A stretch of 8,490 nt of DNA. It comes from Bacteroidota bacterium (GTDB lineage: Bacteria > Bacteroidota > Kryptoniia > Kryptoniales > JAKASW01). The position numbers and the translations under genes were made by a program. Positions within the stretch are counted from its first letter, which is position 1, and every line of letters begins with the position of its first letter. This document shows positions 1 to 7,051 of the stretch, piece by piece. The notes under the pieces were generated by a model. That model searched no databases and was not told the origin of the DNA. It was given only the letters and a program-made list of their open reading frames with translations. The stretch covers positions 1-8,490 of the forward strand of contig JAJYOS010000236.1 in NCBI GenBank assembly GCA_021796055.1, given 5' to 3'.

Positions 1-2379
1 CTTGTCATCCTTCTTCAAAGGACGGAGGGCGAAGCTGAGTACTTCGTGCATCTCGCCCACAAATTTGAATTTCAGCTGGTCACGCACGTGAGCAGGTACC
101 TCGTCGAGGTCGAGCTCGTTCTTCTTCGGAAGAATGACGGTTTTTATGCCGGATCGCACGGCCGCGATGACTTTCTCCTTGACTCCGCCGATTGGAAGGA
201 CTGCGCCCCGCAATGTTATCTCTCCGGTCATTGCCAGATCGTTTCTCACCAGCCTGCCGGTCAGCAGGGACACAAGAGCGGTCAACATCGTAACTCCCGC
301 AGACGGACCGTCCTTCGGCACCGCACCCGCAGGGACGTGGACATGGATGTCATACTTCTCCCGGAAATCCGGCTCGACGCCGAGCGCTTCGGCATTAGCC
401 CCGATGAAACTGAGCGCGGCCTGCGCCGACTCCTTCATGACATCGCCGAGTTGTCCGGTCAGTATGAGGCTCCCCTTTCCTTTCATTTTCGAGGCTTCTA
501 TGAAAAGTATATCGCCGCCAACCGGAGTCCAGGCAAGGCCGGTTGCTATGCCTGGCTTATTCAACCTCTCCGAGACTTCGGGATAGAACTTCTGATTTCC
601 GAGGTATTTGATGACGGCCTCGCGTCCGATCACGAACTTGTCCTTCGATCCTCCCGCGACTTCCATTGCGACGCCGCGGCAAACATCGGCTATTTTTCTC
701 TCAAGGTTCCGCACGCCTGCCTCTCTCGTGTATCCGGAGATGATGAAATGGAGCGCTTCGTCGCTGAAGTCTATCCTCTTATCCTTCAGGCCGTGTTCTT
801 CCGCCTGCTTGGGCACGAGGAAATTGCGCGCGATGTGGAGCTTCTCGTCTTCTATATAACTCGGGATCTCGATTATTTCCATCCTGTCTCTCAAGGCAGG
901 CGGAATAGGCTCCATCATGTTCCCGGTTGCGATGAACATAACCTTCGAGAGGTCGAACGGGATTTCAAGATAATGGTCGCTGAACGAGAAATTCTGTTCC
1001 GGATCGAGGACTTCGAGAAGTGCGCTGGACGGATCGCCTCTGAAGTCCATTCCGATCTTATCGACTTCATCGAGCATAAAAACGGGATTATTCGAGCCCG
1101 CCTTCTTTATCCCCTGGATTATTCTGCCTGGCAGCGCTCCTATATATGTTCTTCTGTGACCGCGGATTTCAGCTTCGTCGTGCACGCCTCCCAGCGACAT
1201 GCGGACAAACTTCCTCCCCAATGCTTTGGCTATCGATTTCCCGAGACTCGTCTTCCCGACACCCGGAGGGCCGACGAAGCAGAGTATCGGACCCCGCATG
1301 TCATCCTTCAGTTTGCGAACCGCGAGATACTCGAGTATTCTCTTCTTTACCTTGTCCAGGCCGTAATGATCCCGCTCAAGAGATTTCTGGGCTCCCGTTA
1401 TGTCGAGATTGTCTTCGGTGGAAACGCCCCAGGGAAGATCAAGCAGCCAGTCGAGATAAGTGCGCGCGACCGTGTACTCCGCACTCGAAGGGTGCATCCT
1501 CTGTAACCTGTCGAGCTCCTTGGAGGCAGTCTTCTTCATTTCTTCCGGGTAGTTGCCCTCCTCGATTCTCTTCCGGAGCTCGTTCAATTCGACATTTTCA
1601 TCGTCATCACCAAGCTCGTGTTTTATTGCCTTCATCTGCTCGCGAAGGAAGTAATCGCGCTGACTTTTGTTTATCTCGTCCTGTACTTCGGACTGGATCT
1701 TGTTTCCCAGCTCCAGTCGCTGGACCAGTTTGCTCAGGTAGAGATTCGATTTCCTCAGGCGTTCACTCGTGTCAAGCTCCTCGAGGACTTCCTGTTTTTC
1801 CTTGACCGGGATGTTGATGAGCCACATCGCCATGTCGGCGACATGACCGGGGTCCTCGGTATTGAGAAGGAGTCCGAGGTGTTCCGGCGTAAGGTCCGGG
1901 GCCAGGTCGACTGCTTTGCGGAAACTGTTCTTGATTGCCCCGGTAAGCGCCTCCGCCTCTATTCCTTCCGCTTTCTTCTCCTCTATCCTCTGGACAAAGC
2001 CCTTCAGGTACGGGTCCTGCTGGACCAGGTTGAAGACCTGCGCCCTGTAGAGTCCCTGCACGAAAACGCTTTTCGATCCGTCGGGCATGTTATATACTTT
2101 AAGTATTCGGGCAACCGTACCGATCCTGTAAATGTCGTCGGAAGCAGGCCGCTCAGTGTTCGCGTCTTTCTGCGCGACAATCAGAATGGGAAGATCGTCC
2201 CTGAACGCTTCGTCGACCAGCTGTATCGTGCTCTTTCTGCCGACCGTGAGCGGCATCATCTGCCGCGGGTAAAAAACCGAATTCCTCAGCGGCATGATCG
2301 GAAGTATTTCCTGGTTATACAGCTTTCCCGGATCTTCCATCACTATCTGTTCATCTTTGTCAAAATTCTTTTCAGACAT
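1..2379 (-). CDS. lon: Lon ATP-dependent serine protease (3' end outside window)
   Basis: Cytoplasmic AAA+ protease that unfolds and degrades misfolded and regulatory proteins. Translated from 2379, 793 codons are visible with no stop, so only the last few residues are missing (E. coli Lon has 784). The N-terminal substrate-binding domain begins around ILPIMPLRNSVFYP. The Walker A motif GPPGVGKT is at residues 370-377, Walker B MLDEVD has D437/E438, and the protease domain carries KDGPSAG with catalytic Ser693. The partner Lys736 lies in GGVKEK, exactly 43 residues later, as in E. coli S679/K722. The start ATG has AGGAGG at 2385-2390, 5 nt upstream. It is the last visible gene of a minus-strand operon, 34 nt after the ferritin-like gene. 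I see no frameshift or missing key residue. The identification is near certain. Confidence 0.97.
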   Translation of the reverse strand, partial: MSEKNFDKDEQIVMEDPGKLYNQEILPIMPLRNSVFYPRQMMPLTVGRKSTIQLVDEAFRDDLPILIVAQKDANTERPASDDIYRIGTVARILKVYNMPDGSKSVFVQGLYRAQVFNLVQQDPYLKGFVQRIEEKKAEGIEAEALTGAIKNSFRKAVDLAPDLTPEHLGLLLNTEDPGHVADMAMWLINIPVKEKQEVLEELDTSERLRKSNLYLSKLVQRLELGNKIQSEVQDEINKSQRDYFLREQMKAIKHELGDDDENVELNELRKRIEEGNYPEEMKKTASKELDRLQRMHPSSAEYTVARTYLDWLLDLPWGVSTEDNLDITGAQKSLERDHYGLDKVKKRILEYLAVRKLKDDMRGPILCFVGPPGVGKTSLGKSIAKALGRKFVRMSLGGVHDEAEIRGHRRTYIGALPGRIIQGIKKAGSNNPVFMLDEVDKIGMDFRGDPSSALLEVLDPEQNFSFSDHYLEIPFDLSKVMFIATGNMMEPIPPALRDRMEIIEIPSYIEDEKLHIARNFLVPKQAEEHGLKDKRIDFSDEALHFIISGYTREAGVRNLERKIADVCRGVAMEVAGGSKDKFVIGREAVIKYLGNQKFYPEVSERLNKPGIATGLAWTPVGGDILFIEASKMKGKGSLILTGQLGDVMKESAQAALSFIGANAEALGVEPDFREKYDIHVHVPAGAVPKDGPSAGVTMLTALVSLLTGRLVRNDLAMTGEITLRGAVLPIGGVKEKVIAAVRSGIKTVILPKKNELDLDEVPAHVRDQLKFKFVGEMHEVLSFALRPLKKDDK

Positions 2380-2413
2380 CTATTCCTCCTGGCTAAAAGA
2401 GATCCCCGGCTAT

Positions 2414-2908
2414 CTAGGACAATCTCATTACTATATCCATTAATTCATCTTTTTGATTTTGCATTTCAGACGCGATCATTTCAATTATTTTAAGTACACC
2501 TGCGTCCCTGATGTTGTTCTTCTGGTGCACCAGGAGTTCGCTGAAGGCAGCATGCGCCTCCATGTCTTTGGCAAGCCGCCTGACATTTACGCGAAACTCG
2601 ACGTCTTCGCGGTTCTCGACGGCTGACTGCGGTACGGCACCTCCGAGCTCTACGATTTTAATCCTCAAGAGTTCAGCCTTGGTGCGCACTTCATCGGCGA
2701 TCTTCTTCAGCCGGTTTATGAGAAAAGGATACGGGATCCATTTCGCATGTGAAGACAAATCGGCCGCCAGCTGCAACGCTGCCGAATAATCGTCCTTCAG
2801 ATATTTCAGGTCCTTCTCATGTTCTCTCTTGTCGGAATAGCCGGCGGAAAAGGCATCGAGAATTGACGGGCTGTGGTGGGGTTTCTCTGTCGCGGTCTGC
2901 TGTAACAT
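2414..2908 (-). CDS. Ferritin-like four-helix protein, degenerate metal site
   Basis: A 164-residue, almost wholly helical protein whose spacing resembles bacterioferritin and other ferritin-like proteins. The segment from Glu73 to GG89-90 (DEVRTKAELLRIKIVELGG) has the same length as the bacterioferritin helix-B stretch ExxH...LxG. However, the His expected three residues after Glu73 is Thr76, and the second ExxH position reads Glu148-x-x-Asn151. The di-iron site is therefore probably lost or altered. There is no signal peptide or membrane segment. I chose the ATG at 2908 because AGGAGG precedes it by 5 nt; a longer frame starting at 2959 would read through the hairpin at 2936-2955 and has no comparable site. 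The gene sits between hsp20 and lon in one operon, which suggests a stress-linked role. Its function is not recognised. It could instead be an unrelated helical bundle. Confidence 0.8.
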   Translation of the reverse strand: MLQQTATEKPHHSPSILDAFSAGYSDKREHEKDLKYLKDDYSAALQLAADLSSHAKWIPYPFLINRLKKIADEVRTKAELLRIKIVELGGAVPQSAVENREDVEFRVNVRRLAKDMEAHAAFSELLVHQKNNIRDAGVLKIIEMIASEMQNQKDELMDIVMRLS

Positions 2909-2935
2909 TATTCCTCCTGTGCACCGATACAACGA

Positions 2936-2955
2936 GGCTCCCGCTTCCGGGAGCC
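2936..2955 (-). terminator. Strong intercistronic hairpin (attenuator or 3'-stabiliser)
   Basis: A perfect 8-bp inverted repeat (GGCTCCCG / CGGGAGCC) with a 4-nt loop lies 18 nt after the hsp20 stop and 27 nt before the ferritin-like start. On the minus strand it is followed by TCGTTGTATC, not a real U-tract. It is therefore more likely a partial terminator or an RNA-processing/stability element than a full stop. It could set a high hsp20 to lon ratio. Confidence 0.5.
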
Positions 2956-2973
2956 CCATTGTCCGGTCTCGAT

Positions 2974-3444
2974 TTAAGAGACCTTTACCTCAATCTCTTT
3001 CGGTTTCGCCTCTTCAACCTTAGGCAACGTAATCGTCAGAATCCCGTCCCTGAAAGAAGCGTCGATCTTATCGCTCTTCACGGTTGTCGGAAGCGAGAAG
3101 GATCTCTCGAATAATCCGAACGACCGTTCGATACGATGCATGTTTGTGTCTTTCTCTTCTTTCTCCTGCTTCTTCTCACCTCTGACCGTAAGGACGCTGT
3201 CGTGTACTGTGATCTTGACGTCGCCCCTGTTGACACCGGGCAATTCCGCTTTAATCAGATAGGCATCCTTCTGTTCCATTACATCCACTCGCGGAGCCCA
3301 CTGAGCGGTGAACGCACTTTCGGTGCTGTAATCAGGTAACAGGCTGTCGAAGACGTGTCCTATTTCTCTCTGCATGTTGAAAAGATCTCTGAACGGACTC
3401 CACGAGGAGAGTTCAGACTCGGGTTTCCATCTTGTAATCGCCAT
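2974..3444 (-). CDS. Hsp20 / alpha-crystallin small heat-shock protein
   Basis: ATP-independent holdase chaperone that binds unfolding proteins and forms oligomers in the cytoplasm. It has 156 residues, the usual size. The N-terminal arm with the SPFRDLFNMQREI pattern (residues 16-28) is followed by an alpha-crystallin domain at about 50-142. This contains AELPGV (66-71) and the signature ASFRDGILTITLPK (129-142). The C-terminal IEV (151-153) is the I-x-I/V anchor motif. The ATG at 3444 is chosen because AAGGAGG lies 8 nt upstream; an in-frame start nine codons earlier would place that site inside the coding region and begins before the domain. It is the first gene of the hsp20/ferritin-like/lon operon. 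Its leader can fold over the ribosome site (see the separate entry), suggesting heat control of translation. Confidence 0.95.
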   Translation of the reverse strand: MAITRWKPESELSSWSPFRDLFNMQREIGHVFDSLLPDYSTESAFTAQWAPRVDVMEQKDAYLIKAELPGVNRGDVKITVHDSVLTVRGEKKQEKEEKDTNMHRIERSFGLFERSFSLPTTVKSDKIDASFRDGILTITLPKVEEAKPKEIEVKVS

Positions 3445-3452
3445 TTTATTTT

Positions 3453-3508
3453 CCTCCTTTTTTGTTTTCAATCCATCTACGGTTCAATAGATGTGCCGAC
3501 AAAAAAGG
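3453..3508 (-). promoter_or_regulatory. Candidate RNA thermometer over the hsp20 ribosome site
   Basis: In the hsp20 mRNA, bases 3508-3499 (CCUUUUUUGU) are perfectly complementary over 10 bp to 3465-3456 (ACAAAAAAGG), which include the first half of the Shine-Dalgarno sequence AAGGAGG. Nested inside is a perfect 6-bp hairpin (CATCTA at 3493-3488 with TAGATG at 3479-3474, 8-nt loop). The outer helix is mostly A-U and would melt easily; the last three SD bases and the AUG stay unpaired. Small heat-shock genes are the classic targets of ROSE, FourU and Hsp17-type thermometers. No match to those sequence families is claimed. The fold is seen in the sequence and the function is inferred. Confidence 0.5.
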
Positions 3509-3596
3509 TCCAAAAACAAGCGCGGAATTGAACTCTGCGGCGTCGTCACATATCAGGCTGGACAAATCTAACAATACAGGAGACATAAAGAGAAAT

Positions 3597-3626
3597 ATTT
3601 TCACCGCTGAAGCGCCAATTTGTCAA
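3597..3626 (-). promoter_or_regulatory. Possible hsp20 operon promoter
   Basis: On the minus strand TTGACA (3626-3621, perfect -35) is followed after 18 nt by GAAAAT (3602-3597, 4 of 6 to TATAAT), just beyond the stop of the aldo/keto reductase gene. It would give a leader of about 145 nt. A second possibility, TAGATTTG at 3570-3563, fits the Bacteroidetes -7 pattern TAnnTTTG and would give a leader of about 110 nt. Either would include the folded element before hsp20. No CIRCE-type repeat was seen. Confidence 0.33.
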
Positions 3627-3679
3627 CACAGAAGTCGTCGAGGCCTTCAGAAGATTTTCGGCGTCCATTATCTGAATAG

Positions 3680-4624
3680 TCACCCCACAGTTTCCTTTAA
3701 TACCCGGGCAATTTCTTTCATGTCGGCGGCTTCGATTGAAAAATCACTTCCGACATTCTCTTCGACATGACGGTCCGTCCGCGCCCCGACAATGGAAGAT
3801 GTGACGGCAGGATTCATGTTCACCCAGGCCACCGAGAGCTGACCGACGGTCTTCCGGTATTTTGCGGCGATCGGACGAAGCCTGTCGACAAACGTAATCT
3901 CTTTCGAGAGAAGCGGCTCCTTGAACGTGGGACTTTGTCTGCGCCAGTCGTCAGAGGCAACACGCTTCATGTCGAACTTCCCGGTAAGGAGTCCGGACAT
4001 CATCGGGCTGTACGCGACGACCCCAATCCCGTTCTGACGGCAATAAGGGAGAATCCCCGCGGCGACATCCTGCTTCAACAGATTGTATATCGGTTGAAGG
4101 GACTGTACCGGCGCAACGGATGCACATCTTCTCAGAAGATCCACGTTAAAATTGCAGACGCCGATATGCCTGGCTTTGCCTTCCTGCTTCAGGTCGGCCA
4201 TGACTTTCCACGATTCCTCCACGGGCGTGTCGGGGTCGGGCCAATGGAACTGGTACAGGTCGACGTGATCGGTCTTGAGTCTGCGCAGACTGTTTTCAAT
4301 TTCCTTCCTGATGCTCGCTGGCCCGAGATGGATCTTCACTTTCCGCCTGTCGTCCCACACCATGCCGCACTTTGTGGCAAGAAAAACTCTGTCGCGTTTG
4401 CCCGCAACGGCTCTCGCCACGACCTCCTCAGAATGCCCGAGTCCGTAAACTGCTGCGGTATCTATCCAATTAATACCGAGATCCAGCGCCTTATGAATAG
4501 CCTTGACCGAGGCATCGTCGTCAACCGCGCCCCAGCCGAATTCCCAGGGGCCTCCGATTGCCCATGCACCGAATCCCACGACGGTCAATTCGGGTCCGTT
4601 TGTTCCAAGCTTTTTGGTTCGCAT
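3680..4624 (-). CDS. Aldo/keto reductase, NADPH-type
   Basis: Cytoplasmic (beta/alpha)8-barrel oxidoreductase that reduces aldehydes or ketones with NAD(P)H. It has 314 residues, which is complete for the family. The catalytic tetrad is intact: Asp55 and Tyr60 in WIDTAAVYG, Lys85 in LATKCG, and His127 in LYQFHWPD. GVCNFN (155-160), AYSPMMSGLLTGKF (204-217) and the cofactor-binding SSIVGARTDRHVEEN (276-290) are in the expected order. The style is nearest to AKR11/IolS-like and YajO-like enzymes, but the substrate cannot be read from the sequence. The ATG at 4624 has a GGAGGAG site about 5 nt upstream. It is transcribed in the same direction as hsp20, 235 nt ahead of it, and diverges from the sigma operon. 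I see nothing broken in it. Confidence 0.93.
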   Translation of the reverse strand: MRTKKLGTNGPELTVVGFGAWAIGGPWEFGWGAVDDDASVKAIHKALDLGINWIDTAAVYGLGHSEEVVARAVAGKRDRVFLATKCGMVWDDRRKVKIHLGPASIRKEIENSLRRLKTDHVDLYQFHWPDPDTPVEESWKVMADLKQEGKARHIGVCNFNVDLLRRCASVAPVQSLQPIYNLLKQDVAAGILPYCRQNGIGVVAYSPMMSGLLTGKFDMKRVASDDWRRQSPTFKEPLLSKEITFVDRLRPIAAKYRKTVGQLSVAWVNMNPAVTSSIVGARTDRHVEENVGSDFSIEAADMKEIARVLKETVG

Positions 4625-4875
4625 CAGGTCTCCTCCTCCGTTTCAGTTGGTATCCACAAAAACAATATTACCCAATGCGCGGACAATCTGCCAGAAGGAG
4701 CGGGCACATAATTAAGTTGCAGCCTGACTGGATCGCAAACGTTGCCGTCAACCCGAGGAAATCCAAATACTGAAACGAGTGCCGAGCAAGGGCCCTTCAA
4801 AATCCGAACGACAAGCCGTCCTGACTTCGATGCGGTTTTACCTTCCAGATTGCTGCAAACCATAGGCGGCTGACC

Positions 4876-4904
4876 TTGCCTTAGTTTCTATCGAGTGTTA
4901 TAAT
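4876..4904 (+). promoter_or_regulatory. Extended -10 promoter of the sigma operon
   Basis: TTGCCT (4876-4881), a 17-nt spacer, and a perfect TATAAT (4899-4904) preceded by the TGn extension at 4896-4898. Transcription should start near 4911, leaving a leader of about 35 nt before the sigma gene. This is a housekeeping-type promoter; I saw no GGAAC...GTC-style ECF promoter, so sequence-level evidence for autoregulation is absent. Confidence 0.7.
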
Positions 4905-4919
4905 AAAAAAGTGTTCTAA
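4894..4919 (+). repeat. Direct repeat over the -10 and start region
   Basis: AGTGTTATAA (4894-4903) recurs as AGTGTTCTAA (4910-4919), 9 of 10 bases identical at a 16-nt offset. The copies straddle the -10 box and the predicted transcription start, a place where a bound regulator would block RNA polymerase. The A/T-rich content makes chance possible. Confidence 0.35.
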
Positions 4920-4946
4920 AATCAAGAAATTCGTCCTCTTCCTTTT

Positions 4947-5537
4947 ATGAAAATAGAACAGACCCCTGCGAAGCACAAGAGCTTCGAAAACGAGATGCTT
5001 CCTCACATGGCGGCCCTCTACAACTTCGCCCTCCGCATGACGGGAGACCCGGACGACGCGAAAGATCTCGTGCAGGAAACCTACATGAAAGCCTACCGTT
5101 TCTTCGATAAGTACGCCCAGGGAACGAATGCAAAAGCGTGGTTGTTCCGAATAATGAAGAACTCGTACATCAACCGGTATCGGAAGGAGTCCAAAGAACC
5201 CGACAAGATAGATTACGACGACATCAAAGACTTTTACGCCAGTGTCAAGGATTCTACGGTTGATACGAACGACCTGCAGGAAAAAATATTCGGAAATTTA
5301 TTTGAGGACGAGGTCGCAAAAGCGCTGCAGGAGCTCCCTGAAGATTTCAGAACGGTTGTCATCTTGTGCGACATTGAAGGCTACACATACGAAGAGATCG
5401 CCGATTTTATCGAGATACCGATCGGCACCGTCAGATCGCGCCTCCATCGGGGGCGGAAGATGCTGCGTTCAATGCTGAGGGATTACGCGCTCGGACGAGG
5501 ATTTAAAGATGTCGATGTTGAGACAAGCGGAGATTGA
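4947..5537 (+). CDS. ECF-type RNA polymerase sigma factor (RpoE/SigR-like)
   Basis: Alternative sigma factor of 196 residues that directs RNA polymerase to stress promoters. Region 2 spans about residues 18-80: LYNFALRMTGDPDDAKDLVQ, then the KAWLFRIMKNSYINRYRK core-binding and -10-recognition stretch. Region 4 spans about 125-180: LPEDFRTVVILCDIEGYTYEEIA and a helix-turn-helix ending in GTVRSRLHRGRKML. The linker carries YDDIKDFY, common in FCB-group members. It is followed after 21 nt by its anti-sigma gene. Oddly, the ATG at 4947 has no Shine-Dalgarno site; the preceding bases are pyrimidine-rich (cctcttcctttt). The next in-frame ATG (codon 17, 4995) lies just before region 2 and has no good site either. 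The family is certain; the regulon is unknown. Confidence 0.93.
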   Translation: MKIEQTPAKHKSFENEMLPHMAALYNFALRMTGDPDDAKDLVQETYMKAYRFFDKYAQGTNAKAWLFRIMKNSYINRYRKESKEPDKIDYDDIKDFYASVKDSTVDTNDLQEKIFGNLFEDEVAKALQELPEDFRTVVILCDIEGYTYEEIADFIEIPIGTVRSRLHRGRKMLRSMLRDYALGRGFKDVDVETSGD

Positions 5538-5558
5538 ATGTGGAGGGAGTAGACAAAG

Positions 5559-6419
5559 GTGGATTGCAGAGAGTCACGCGAGTTGATGAGCGGAGCCGTT
5601 GACAACGAGCTCAGGAAAGACGAGTCACAAGGGTTTTACGCACACATCGAGATTTGCGGGAGCTGCAAAGACGAGTACGAACTCGAGAAGCTGACTAAGG
5701 CTTACCTCAGAAGGAAGATAACGCTCGTCGACGTTCCCTACGACCTGAAAAGGTCGATAATGGCACAGCTCTCGGCGGAAAAATCGCCAAAACCCCGGGA
5801 GGGATTTTTCCGTAAGCTGTTTTCCAGCGGTATCTTCCAGCCGATACTGGCGGTCGGCGTAGTGGCGATCATCGGCATCGCACTCTTCTTTGCCAACAAA
5901 TCCAACGTGATACTGCCTATATCCCCGGATGAATCCGCCGGAGTCGTCCAGGCTTCCGAACAGGACGCACTCCTCCTGGCCATGAACAATTTCCAGGATG
6001 TACTCAGCGGAAAATTCAAACCGCAAATTACGGCGATCACGACCTCCGACGTATCCGCTTTTCTCAACCAGAACGCCGGTTACAGCATCCCGCTTCCGTC
6101 GGTTCCCAGCGCCGACTGGGTTGGCGGAAGTGTCACAAGTACGGACGGCGGCAAGGTAACCCATGTCGTCTACAAGATAGGCGAAGGATACATCTACATA
6201 TACAGTTTCCCGGAGGCGGCTATAGCCACAAAGGACGTTTCGCTTCCGTCCAGCTGCACCGAGGCGATGGGGAAAGATAAATGGTACTGGGGAATGGATG
6301 AGAACGGCGACACGCAGGCAGTGTGGCGTTCCGACGACCACGTCTACGTCGCGACAGCAAACCTGGAAAAGAAAGATCTTATTAATTACCTGAAAACATC
6401 TGACGGGACGGTGCAGTGA
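5559..6419 (+). CDS. Membrane-bound zinc-finger anti-sigma factor
   Basis: Binds and silences the upstream sigma factor until a signal releases it. It has 286 residues. The N-terminal cytoplasmic domain has the ZAS/zf-HC2 pattern: Cys3, then His29-xxx-Cys33-xx-Cys36, as in RsrA/ChrR-type anti-sigma factors. A single membrane helix lies at about 95-112 (PILAVGVVAIIGIALFF). The outer domain of about 170 residues ends with a WYWGMDENGD...AVWRSDDHVYVATANL pattern, seen at the C-terminus of many zf-HC2 anti-sigma proteins. The start is GTG at 5559, with GGAGGGAG ending 9 nt before it; the ATG at 5538 meets a stop after four codons. This start keeps Cys3, the usual first zinc ligand. It is translationally coupled to the downstream thioredoxin gene. 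Whether zinc release by oxidation is the signal cannot be told from sequence. Confidence 0.9.
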   Translation: MDCRESRELMSGAVDNELRKDESQGFYAHIEICGSCKDEYELEKLTKAYLRRKITLVDVPYDLKRSIMAQLSAEKSPKPREGFFRKLFSSGIFQPILAVGVVAIIGIALFFANKSNVILPISPDESAGVVQASEQDALLLAMNNFQDVLSGKFKPQITAITTSDVSAFLNQNAGYSIPLPSVPSADWVGGSVTSTDGGKVTHVVYKIGEGYIYIYSFPEAAIATKDVSLPSSCTEAMGKDKWYWGMDENGDTQAVWRSDDHVYVATANLEKKDLINYLKTSDGTVQ

Positions 6420-6988
6420 TGAAGAAGATGCCGATATTACTTGTGTTCTTTGCCCTCGCTTCCTGCGGCAATCAACCCGCTAAACAACAGGCCTCGGCCG
6501 CCCAGACTTCGGCGAAGGCAACCTACCAGGACAACGTGTCGCTCGTATCCGGCATCAGACCGGCAACCGGGCAGGCGGCATCAGATTTCTCATGGTATGA
6601 TAGCAAGGGTCAGAAAGTCTCTCTCAGCACACTGAAAGGGAAAACAGTCCTCGTAAATTTTTGGGCCACATGGTGCGGCCCCTGCAAGAAGGAACTTCCC
6701 GACATTGAGGCGATAAGCAAACAATACGCGCCGGAGGGACTCGTGGTGATCGGTGTGTCGGAAGACAGGGGCGACGGAATACTGAGCGACGTCTCCGACT
6801 TTGCGTCAAAGAACGGACTCACTTACCAGATAGTGATCGACAACGATGACATCGCCGACGCTTACGGGAATATAAACGCGATACCTACGTCTTTCCTCGT
6901 CAATAAGGACGGCCAGATCGTGCAAAAGTGGATCGGAGTAAGAAGCAAAGCGTTCTTCGAGTCCACTGTAGAGAAATACCTGGACTAA
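6419..6988 (+). CDS. TlpA/ResA-like thioredoxin-fold lipoprotein
   Basis: Envelope thiol-disulfide oxidoreductase of 189 residues. The signal peptide ends in a lipobox LASC with lipid-bearing Cys16, so the protein is anchored in a membrane outside the cytoplasm. After a linker of about 35 residues, the AhpC/TSA-type thioredoxin domain starts near 50. The active site is WCGPC (85-89, Cys86 and Cys89) and the cis-proline is Pro156 in AIPTSF. Family members usually reduce cytochrome c apoprotein or other envelope disulfides. The ATG at 6419 shares its A with the TGA stop of the anti-sigma gene, so the two are coupled; a GTG one codon earlier is possible. Its place behind a Cys/His zinc anti-sigma factor suggests it helps repair or sense the stress the sigma factor controls. 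The lipobox is followed by Gly, not Asp. Confidence 0.92.
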   Translation: MKKMPILLVFFALASCGNQPAKQQASAAQTSAKATYQDNVSLVSGIRPATGQAASDFSWYDSKGQKVSLSTLKGKTVLVNFWATWCGPCKKELPDIEAISKQYAPEGLVVIGVSEDRGDGILSDVSDFASKNGLTYQIVIDNDDIADAYGNINAIPTSFLVNKDGQIVQKWIGVRSKAFFESTVEKYLD

Positions 6989-7016
6989 GCTCCGGTCTCC
7001 AACCTACAAGTTCCAG

Positions 7017-7048
7017 AAAAAAACAAGGCTCCAACCTGTTAACAGCCT
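7017..7048 (-). terminator. Possible rho-independent terminator, minus strand
   Basis: Read on the minus strand, AGGCT (7048-7044) pairs with AGCCT (7030-7026) across a 13-nt loop and is followed 2 nt later by seven U (7023-7017). The U-tract is good and the stem is short. It would end minus-strand transcription coming from the tRNA-like side, before it runs antisense into the thioredoxin gene. The loop also contains the 10-bp palindrome CTGTTAACAG (7036-7045), which offers a competing fold. Confidence 0.35.
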
Positions 7049-7051
7049 AAA

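Larger units (their letters stand above)
4625..4946. other. Divergent intergenic region, 322 bp
   Basis: No convincing gene lies here. A 79-codon minus-strand frame covers part of it but lacks protein character. The left end holds the ribosome site of the aldo/keto reductase gene and a weak promoter-like pair for it (CTGGCA at 4694-4689, TAATAT at 4670-4665, 18-nt spacing). The right end holds the strong sigma-operon promoter. The stretch between about 4700 and 4870 shows no structure I can support. Confidence 0.5.

Noticed and set aside
46..2493. Long plus-strand frames opposite lon (for example 46-1506 and 1618-2493)
   Set aside because: They are the antisense of a clearly intact Lon reading frame and have no recognisable domains.
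3445..3679. CIRCE or other HrcA-type heat-shock operator before hsp20
   Set aside because: No TTAGCACTC-N9-GAGTGCTAA-like inverted repeat is present; only the leader fold and weak promoters were found.
3767..4711. A 314-codon plus-strand frame opposite the aldo/keto reductase
   Set aside because: Same length by coincidence; it is antisense to an intact enzyme with all four catalytic residues and shows no protein signature.
5625..6341. A 238-codon minus-strand frame opposite the anti-sigma gene
   Set aside because: The plus-strand protein has zinc ligands and a membrane helix; the antisense frame has no domain features.
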